Positions 57,201 to 64,000 of a stretch of 64,000 nucleotides of DNA are shown one piece after another (position 1 is the first letter of the stretch; each line of letters starts with the position of its first letter). The stretch lies in contig NC_049990.1 in assembly GCF_000003815.2 (NCBI RefSeq), positions 18,791,248-18,855,247 of the forward strand. The letters run 5' to 3'. This DNA is from Branchiostoma floridae. Its lineage: Eukaryota; Chordata; Leptocardii; Amphioxiformes; Branchiostomatidae. The notes under the pieces are model-generated. The model was not told where the DNA came from and did not search any database. It saw only the letters and a list, made by a program, of their open reading frames with translations. A program made the translations under genes and the position numbers.

Positions 57201-60200
57201 AGAACCTCCTCCAAATACGATGAAAGCGAAGTGCACGAAGGCGAAGAAGACCAGCATGAACTGCACCACGAAGGGAACCATCATGGTGGTGCTGTGGCGC
57301 AGAGTCGCCGACAGGAGAGAGATCTTCTTGTTGAACCTGAGGAGCTTCATGAACTTCAGTGTGGACAGGAACACGACCATGGACAGGACGAAGCGGAAGA
57401 CCATGTAGACCACGGACACGCTTTGGAAACTCACAAACTTATCTGTCAAGAAAAAAATACGAAAAGGGTCACATTTTTGCATTAGAAAATATTGATTTGA
57501 TTGTTTTCGACCGAAAATGAGCACATATTTTTGTAAATCGCAAAAAATATCGGAAAACGGCAACCAATGTTATAGAATCAAAAAGTATGTCCCAACTCAT
57601 TGAAGAAGATGTGAAAGAACAAAGATAGAGAATCTATTGTTCAGCATACTCTATGTGTTCAGTTATTTTTCCAACTATGTATCCTGAACGACTGAACCAG
57701 TATGGGGTTCCCAAGGATGTCATCCGTATAATGAAATCAACGTGGCCTTATACAACATAGGTGCGAAACATCGGCTCTTGGAATTTGACAAAGTGTTACA
57801 TACGAGTATAGGTTGAAGATGTAATCGTATTTAATGCTTAACAACTTTCTCATTGTGTAATACAAAAAATACAAGTAGCTAATGAATCTACCCCCTTCTT
57901 CCTTGAGAGCAGAAAGAGTTGAACTCGTGTGAACCGCCTTCAAGATGTAGAGGATGATTCCAGTCAGTGACGTAGCGATGATGAGAAGTTCCAGCACGTT
58001 CCAGGGGTCGCTGAAGTACGAACAGCGCTGCTGCCGCAACTTCTTGGTCTCCTGAAATGACATAGGAAAAAAACGTGTTCACTCTCTATCAATATTACAC
58101 ATATTTACCTACGTACATGACACGATGCATGTTTTCTTTACATCATGTATGATGAAATAGTGTTTGGATCGTAGAAAGGACTTCTTTGATGCGTCTGTAT
58201 AATGTATTCTATGTCGCATATACCAGAATAAAAAGTAAATGTATTCTACAAGATAGACTGCGGCTACTAGCTATGAGACTGAGTGAGTGTGAGTGAGAAA
58301 CTTCTGCTAATGATTCTTTTTTCAAACCCAATTGCTAACAATTACTATTCCTTTCTATTTTGAAGTCTATAGTTACGTAAGTCACTGTACTTTTTCTTGC
58401 AGTAATAGAGCTTCTTATAGCCTGGGTGCTATCATTTGTATGATTCAATATTTTCGCTTGCTAGCCACATAGCCTGGGCACTATTCTCCGAAAATACAGG
58501 TGACCCAATCTTTTTTACGCGGTTAGCAAGCGAAAGTTTGAGCCAACGATTACTACGAAGGGGCTAAGAGCTTTATGCTCGATATAAATCGGTATCGCAA
58601 AGAAAGCAGAATACCTTGAAAACGGAGAAGGCAAGATACCCGATGTAAACCAACTCAAACACCACCACCATTATTCCAAATGGGCCCATGTGGTTGAACA
58701 GCCGCAAAACGTCGATGTCGTGATATCCTATCATGGCCGCACCCATCGCCCCGAACTCGAGTAGGAACTTCGCCGTCCCGAAAAGGTTGCTGTTGGCGTT
58801 GTAGGTCGTGAACTCTACAAGAATGGCGCGCGTTAGTCGGTCAACCCAGCCGTTTCTTTGGAGATAGCCGCAGACTCGTCTGGATTCCAGGTTAGATATG
58901 CCCATAACGGCCTCGTAGCCTCCTCCACTGGAAGTGCAAATTGACATAAGACTAGTTCACCTTTATCCGTGTGGCAACCTATATCCGTTGTTTTAAAAGC
59001 CGGGTATTTGGGGATATCGAGTCGACGGACGGTGGTTTCAAATCGCATGCGTTATTTTGAAAATATTGATATTTGAAACCACCGTCCGGACCCGTCGACT
59101 TTATATCCTTTATATAGGTTATCCCGCAGATAAAGGTTTAACAATCGTTACATAACACGTATGAGATAAATGTCGGGTGACTATGGGTATGGTAAACTAT
59201 TGTCAATCACCAGAAAGCATGCATATTTATAGTTATCGATCCCTTTCAATAAGAGCTAAACAAATTACAAAGTCCCAGCACTAATATTAAAACGGCCCCA
59301 TTGGCATTGAACACTGTTTAATGGATACTGTCTTTGCTCTCGATAGATTTGCCCAAATACCAATTGCAAGTCTACAAGACATTTGACTAATTTTACGTTT
59401 TACTAGGACGAAGCACTTATTGAGAATCTTGGACTTACCTGTACATGTACAACCGTCCGTAATACGTGAAGGATCCAAGTTCCGTAGCACTTTGGTATCG
59501 CCAGTAGTCTCCTTCTATAAGGATCAAAGCAAGATATTGATAAACTCGACAATAGGTGTTCCCCGAAGTATATGCACAACGATGATATTCTAAGTGCTAA
59601 AGATTTCATTATCTAACAGAAACATCAATAGTACATCTGCATTGACATAAATGGGGAATTTCGTTATGTAAGTCTCGATAGTCTCTTCAATGTGATTTGT
59701 TGCCAATTTGCTGGAAGAATATATATACTGTTGCATCAATAAGCTTAGGTAACGCCGTATCTTGTAAGATTAAGGATATAAAAAGATGGAGAATAGTAAA
59801 CCTGTGAGATGAGAGGCATTGGGGTGGTACTTCCAGCCTGGCAGGAATGTTCTCTGTTCCTCGTAGTCTTTCTGATACTCAGCATTGCATCCATCAACGA
59901 TCCCCAACATACCCTCTACGACGCTGCAGGAGTCTAGGACACAAAAGATAAATTGTGAAATGCTCTGAAGATTTCCTTTAATGTCCATGGATCAAAAGCA
60001 TCGCATAGCAATGTGTACTTGAATTACAGTTATTTAATATCAAAGAAGCTTTATGGTCACGGATAAAAAAACGTGCAAGTTAGTTGGAAGGCAATAATGT
60101 CATCATTTGCAGAAGTGAGTGTGGGAGCTTTAAATAACGATTATTCAACAAATCACACGTCAGTCATTATTGAGGTTATAAATGGTTTTCTTCATGCATC

Positions 60201-63200
60201 GCATTCAACTGCCGCCAGTTTTAAAAAAAACTGACGTTACAAAAGCCTCCTTTGGCTAATGTCACATTTCCAAACCGGGGCCCACCGGGCTGTTTGTGGA
60301 AAGTAAGAATAGATATGTTTACGGATAAATATACACAAATAATGCCCACGAGTATTCTCTTTACGGCTTATGCAGTTTGGTGTATTTCACACTGGTATCA
60401 TTCTTTTCGTTTCCGAAAGCTGCCCGGTCATGTCCCGGTGTGGAAATGTGACGTTGGCCTAACCGTATAATCTGCCTTTTGCGGCTACGTTTTTGAGGTC
60501 TTCTTTTTTTATTGTAGAGGGTACGTATTGCAACAACGTTACGCTAGAAGAAGCACGTACTTGGCGGAACTCGTAGCTGTCTCAGCCTGGCAGGCCCTAC
60601 ACGGAAGGACACCTTGTCGGACAGGAACTGCTGCTCCCGTATGGTGGTAGGTTTGCCGTTGTACCATGACTCAGTATAGATGCCTGGAATGAGAGTATCG
60701 TTCGCCCATGTCCAGAAATCATCAGGGGTTCGAACCTAGAGAACGTATACATCAAGGGAAAAAGTCATCAAAACGCATACTGTAAAAGAGGATACAAACT
60801 TCGCTGCGTTTGGGATTACGTGTGTTCTCGCCACAAAAGCGCCACCTACATCTGGTGCATTTAGCGTCGAGAAGCATCACTCCAGTCAGAAGCTATAAGG
60901 AAGATGTCTAATAGGCATCGTTACGCAAAAGAGACAGGTTACTGGTTGAGCAAAAGAAAGGCAAACTCCCTTCTACAGCAAACTTTCATGGTATAAGAGA
61001 ACCTTAGCCAGCTTTGAAACTAGCCAACCAAAGAAAATTGTGTTTTCGTATTAAAAATTGTGGGGTTCTACTGAAAATGTTCGGGGCGGTCACGCAAAAA
61101 CTGTGAACGCAAAACCACCACAAACATTTCGTCCTTTAAGGTATTTAGCACCGTTGTCATGCGGGCATTTTCCATACTCCAGGGCTCATCATCAACAATA
61201 CTTGCAGTACTTCTAATTCTTTTTAATGTTGTAAATGTTAGGATACACACCTGTTCCAAAGAAAGCTTGACGTTTACGAAGGAATCACGAAACGTCTCCA
61301 CGGCACGGTAGGCGTTTGGATCCCTGTGGCTGTAGGCGATAAACATCAGGACCAGGACCAACAGGAAATATCGGGCGATTTCCCGAAGCAGGTCGGACAT
61401 CTTCGCTTGTGTGGCGAGTTCTTCTCTTGCCTTTGCCAACATCTCTGGATCAGGCTCCTTTATCTTTTCGTCCTCGTATTCTGGGTTAAAGAGGTACATG
61501 TGATCCATTAGTTTTAAATATGTGCCAGGAATAAAACAACGGATATTGTAAAACTGAATTTATAAATGTTTGATTAAGATTATTAATGCAGACTTTATTT
61601 GATGTACAACAAGACATCATTCAGCCTATGGCTGCAAGAGCTAAAACATCTAGAACTCAGACAACGCTACTTCATTTCCTGCAACAATTGGGGATCTTCC
61701 TGGTACGTACCTTTGATCTATTCTCCTCTTTGCGCCCCGACATGCCTAACATTCAAATGCTATTGGGGAACCGCGGACACACCACTACAAGCAAACACAC
61801 CAACTGTTTACAATACCTCCATTTTCATGGATGTTAAAATTCAAATTACTATAAACAAACCGTCTTCGCTGTCCTCGGGTGGGATTTCGTATATCCATTC
61901 GTCATCCTGATCTAAAGTCTTTGCTTTTACTTCGTCTGAGTCGTTGTCCTCATCACTTGGCTTCTTCAGCAAACAGGAAAGAATGGCTGCGACGGCCAGA
62001 ACCTAGAAAATTACAGAGAAAATGAAAAACGATGTCCACGTATAGCCGAAAAGCATTAAAAGTTGCCACTGATTTAGAAGAGAATTTCCGTTTGAAAGGC
62101 TGTGATATAAAACACGATTATCTATTTATCTATTAATCCTAATACGTTGTCCAATATTTGACATCCATCAATTGCACTTTCAAATCAGAGCTTTCGGCCG
62201 GGATAGTAGTAGTTTGGATTTCTTACGATTACCTCCTTTGTATCACATACGTTCACGTAAAATTACTGTAACTGCCGTACGATATGTGCGAGGACGTGCT
62301 CACTTTTCCCAAAAAATTATTTTGTTGGCAACAAGTCTAAAATTATGATATATAAAGTATATGTTTTTCGCGTTGCCATAGCAACAGCTTCCTGACAGGC
62401 ATGTTTTCGAAAATTCACTACTTTCTTGCTAAGCCGTTTTCTAACATCATTAACATCGTATGCAATCAAATTTAACGTCATGCGTTGATATTCATTATAC
62501 ATGCTATTTCAACGACGTAATTCGTCAAAAGCCAAGATGGTGGACCATATCACAAGCGAAGGTATAATCAGGCCTGGTCTAGGTAGGGTTAAGCTAAGTA
62601 GAGGATACGATTACGAACTTAAAAGGTTTGTACCTTTATTGGATCCACTACTAGCAGTGATAATGAGAACGATAGGAACATGGACGTCAGCCAGTTGACG
62701 GACTTCTTCGGGCCCCAGTCCAGACTGTACAGCACGCTGAAGAACGCGGACGTGAAGGTCACAAGGAAGGCGACGATCCACGCCACGTACACCATCCACG
62801 GAGGAAGCAGAAACGGCTTCTTTGCAGGAGTTTCATCGCCGGGGTTGTTCTCTGCAGACTCTATGTCTATGTTGTTAACGCTGCCCTTGTCATCGGGCGT
62901 TCGTACGATGCTACTCTTTCTCTTGTTGGAGTTGACTCCATCGTAGAGGTTCGATTCTTTCGGACGAACTTTCCTGATATTTCACAGTAATAGTATAAGG
63001 CACGGCAACAAACATCGCAACATAATGCATATAGCATAAAGGGCAATTCACGGCATAAAATGCTTATACTAGCTTGTCCTCAAACTGGCAAATTGCACTG
63101 AAGAAAAGTTATGAGAAAAACGACCAATACAAATACAATGTATATTAAGTCCAACTACTTCCTAATCTTGAGCCCATCGGTGGGCATATAAAATAGACTC

Positions 63201-63645
63201 CTGGTTTTTATTTTAATACGCTTCGTCTGTCCTTACACCTACAGCTGTCTTGACGCGAGAAGGTGAGCGTGTACATACTAGTATAGATTGGTCATTGTAG
63301 ACTTCGTTAGACACCGATTGTAACTTTAACTCAGTTCGTGGATTAACGCCATACAAGTAACTTGAGAAGGAAAGGATGGATTACATTGTGATATTTGATT
63401 TGTGGGTAGCTCTTGATAAGACCTATTCATGATTTTGCCCCTCCCCCCCTAGCGGCTTGTTACGTACTGCAGAGGCACGTCAGGTTTTGATATCTCGTCG
63501 TTACCTGAAGAGCGTGACGAGTCCAATGTTGACCGGGAAGATGATGAGGCTGCTCATGATGCTGACATACATCTGGTGCCACGTGAAGGTCAGTGACCCG
63601 ATAGTGATGGCGTGGACCGTCTTCACCTTCTGCTCGGTCTCGTAC
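54220..63645 (-). CDS. Polycystin-1-like protein, C-terminal membrane part (14 exons)
   Basis: Exons in order: 63645-63505, 62973-62634, 62002-61861, 61480-61251, 60735-60561, 59933-59802, 59514-59439, 58927-58615, 58051-57892, 57442-57196, 56542-56359, 55829-55703, 55094-54947, 54364-54220. All splice sites are GT-AG and all phases agree, giving 852 residues to the stop. First comes the IYxGxxSSLIxFPVN-type helix typical of polycystin-1 (MYVSIMSSLIIFPVNIGLV), then a Ser/Asp-rich loop, paired helices, the extracellular TOP domain, six channel helices with pore segment (ETIFSMTIGKFDHQEL), and a short acidic tail with Tyr residues. Eleven-helix PKD1-type proteins act as ciliary or sensory receptor-channels with PKD2 partners. 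The REJ/GPS/PLAT parts should lie right of the window. PKD1L-type paralogues cannot be told apart here. Confidence 0.92.
56177..56219. repeat. 12-bp tandem repeat, about 3.5 units
   Basis: TGTTGGCGACGT is repeated in the polycystin intron 55830-56358. A further GTTGGCGAC lies at 55991. Confidence 0.85.
56359..56542 (-). other. Polycystin pore and last-helix exon
   Basis: The exon encodes the pore helix and filter region (SMTIGKFDHQELTDIHM), then the final helix rich in I, L, V and F (FFITFMLTVFLVIINISFTIINDSFVE). In PKD2 channels the filter reads LGD; here the aligned stretch is IGK, so the acidic filter residue is replaced by lysine, as in many PKD1-type subunits. Confidence 0.8.
56605..56870 (+). 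repeat. SINE-like repeat in polycystin intron
   Basis: TTTGAATCCCTGACGG (B-box-like) is followed by TTGTGCCCCTGGGAGAGGCA, CTCGACTCAGACGTC and GGCCGTCCCTCGGATATAAC. These are the same tail modules as in the 4903-5600 copy. Confidence 0.6.
58951..59150. mobile_element. Palindromic MITE family B, copy 3
   Basis: ACTAGTTCACCTTTATCCG at the left and AGATAAAGGTTTAACAATCG at the right, with an internal GAAACCACCGTCC palindrome. Its left end is 23 bases from the acceptor side of polycystin exon 58927-58615. Confidence 0.8.
60252..60465. mobile_element. Imperfect TIR element in polycystin intron
   Basis: AATGTCACATTTCCAAACCG near the left and CGGTGTGGAAATGTGACGTT near the right form inverted ends of about 25 bases. 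Confidence 0.6.
63160..63375. repeat. Interspersed repeat family E, copy 2 (inverted)
   Basis: This is the reverse complement of 11163-11395, including CATCGGTGGGCATATAAAAT and ATAGATTGGTCATTGTAGAC. It lies in the intron before polycystin exon 62973-62634. Confidence 0.75.
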
Positions 63646-64000
63646 CTGCAGGGAAAATTGCAAGGCAGTATGAGGGTTCAAGCCCCGCACGTACGCGGTG
63701 GGGGGGTTGCATTTGTTATTTCGGATGGGGACGTTAAGTCGACAGACAGTGTATGAGGGAGCTTCAGGCATCAGCTAGCCTCAAGTTTTAAACCTCTCCA
63801 TACTTGAAAAAGAATAATGCATACTTCACCTCAGTTGAAGATGTTAGTTCTACCGTCTACCGTAATATTACTTACTGAACCAATGTGATGACAGAGTTGG
63901 CAAAGTTGTTGCCTCATACACACTGTGCGAAAGGGTGTGATTTCCGGACAAAGTCGGAGTTGACATATTTTTGGACATGCTAAATATTCGGACTGTGTCC

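Larger units (their letters stand above)
58615..60735 (-). other. Polycystin TOP (extracellular) domain exons
   Basis: Four exons encode the tetragonal opening domain between the first helix of the channel module and the next. The order is VRTPDDFWTWANDTLIPGIY, FRVGPARLRQLRVPPNSC, the cysteine-bearing GCNAEYQKDYEEQ, then WRYQSATELGSF, YSGGGYEAV, and WVDRLTRAILVEFTTYNANSNLF. These are hallmark polycystin blocks. Candidate N-glycosylation sites include NDT and NAS. Exon 58927-58615 also begins the next membrane helices. Confidence 0.9.

Noticed and set aside
54822-57563. Several plus-strand frames of 60-118 codons and extended minus-strand frames
   Set aside because: The plus-strand ones are complements of polycystin exons; the longer minus-strand frames are real exons running into introns past GT or AG sites.
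63646-64000. Ser/Thr-rich minus-strand frame upstream of the first visible polycystin exon
   Set aside because: A GTAAGT-like donor exists near 63890, but the residues do not resemble the polycystin block expected there and the required phase could not be confirmed.

Overview
The window is a piece of a eukaryotic, animal nuclear genome: genes are split by GT-AG introns, intergenic DNA is AT-rich, and introns are packed with short terminal-inverted-repeat (TIR) elements and tRNA-derived SINE fragments. Gene content and repeat style fit an invertebrate deuterostome. A cephalochordate (amphioxus, Branchiostoma) is my best inference, but no search was possible. There is one assembly gap of Ns (464-1392).

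Layout. (1) 1.9-21.3 kb, minus strand: the 5' half of UXS1, the Golgi UDP-glucuronate decarboxylase. Five coding exons are visible, including two mutually exclusive first exons (21.2 kb and 9.7 kb). The catalytic exons lie beyond the left edge or in the gap. (2) 21.3-22.0 kb: a compact divergent promoter shared by UXS1 and SMC4. (3) 22.0-44.5 kb, plus strand: the complete SMC4 gene (condensin ATPase). A non-coding first exon is followed by 26 coding exons that join without any phase conflict into 1266 residues. (4) 44.5-48.6 kb: intergenic DNA with the broken 3' part of a non-LTR retrotransposon on the minus strand. (5) 48.6-50.9 kb, plus strand: a single-exon leucine-rich-repeat type I membrane receptor whose cytoplasmic tail is a 27-residue tandem repeat array. 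It is followed by a degenerate ~0.6 kb tandem duplication carrying poly(A) signals. (6) 53.2-63.7 kb, minus strand: the last 14 coding exons of a polycystin-1-like channel/receptor, converging on the LRR gene and running off the right edge.

UXS1 makes UDP-xylose for proteoglycan linker synthesis, SMC4 drives chromosome condensation, and the LRR protein and polycystin are membrane receptors. There is no operon logic, and only the UXS1/SMC4 pair appears to share regulation.

Much of the rest is mobile DNA. Clear cases are a 1267-bp hAT-type element with a perfect 8-bp target duplication, a 1350-bp TA-flanked TIR element inserted inside another palindromic MITE, several repeat families present in two or more copies, an 84-bp minisatellite, and a tandem duplication of the acceptor and start of SMC4 coding exon 5. 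I found no convincing wholly new biological system. The best leads are the UXS1 alternative N-termini, the duplicated SMC4 splice acceptors with in-frame stops, and the repeat-tailed LRR receptor with an ITIM-like motif.
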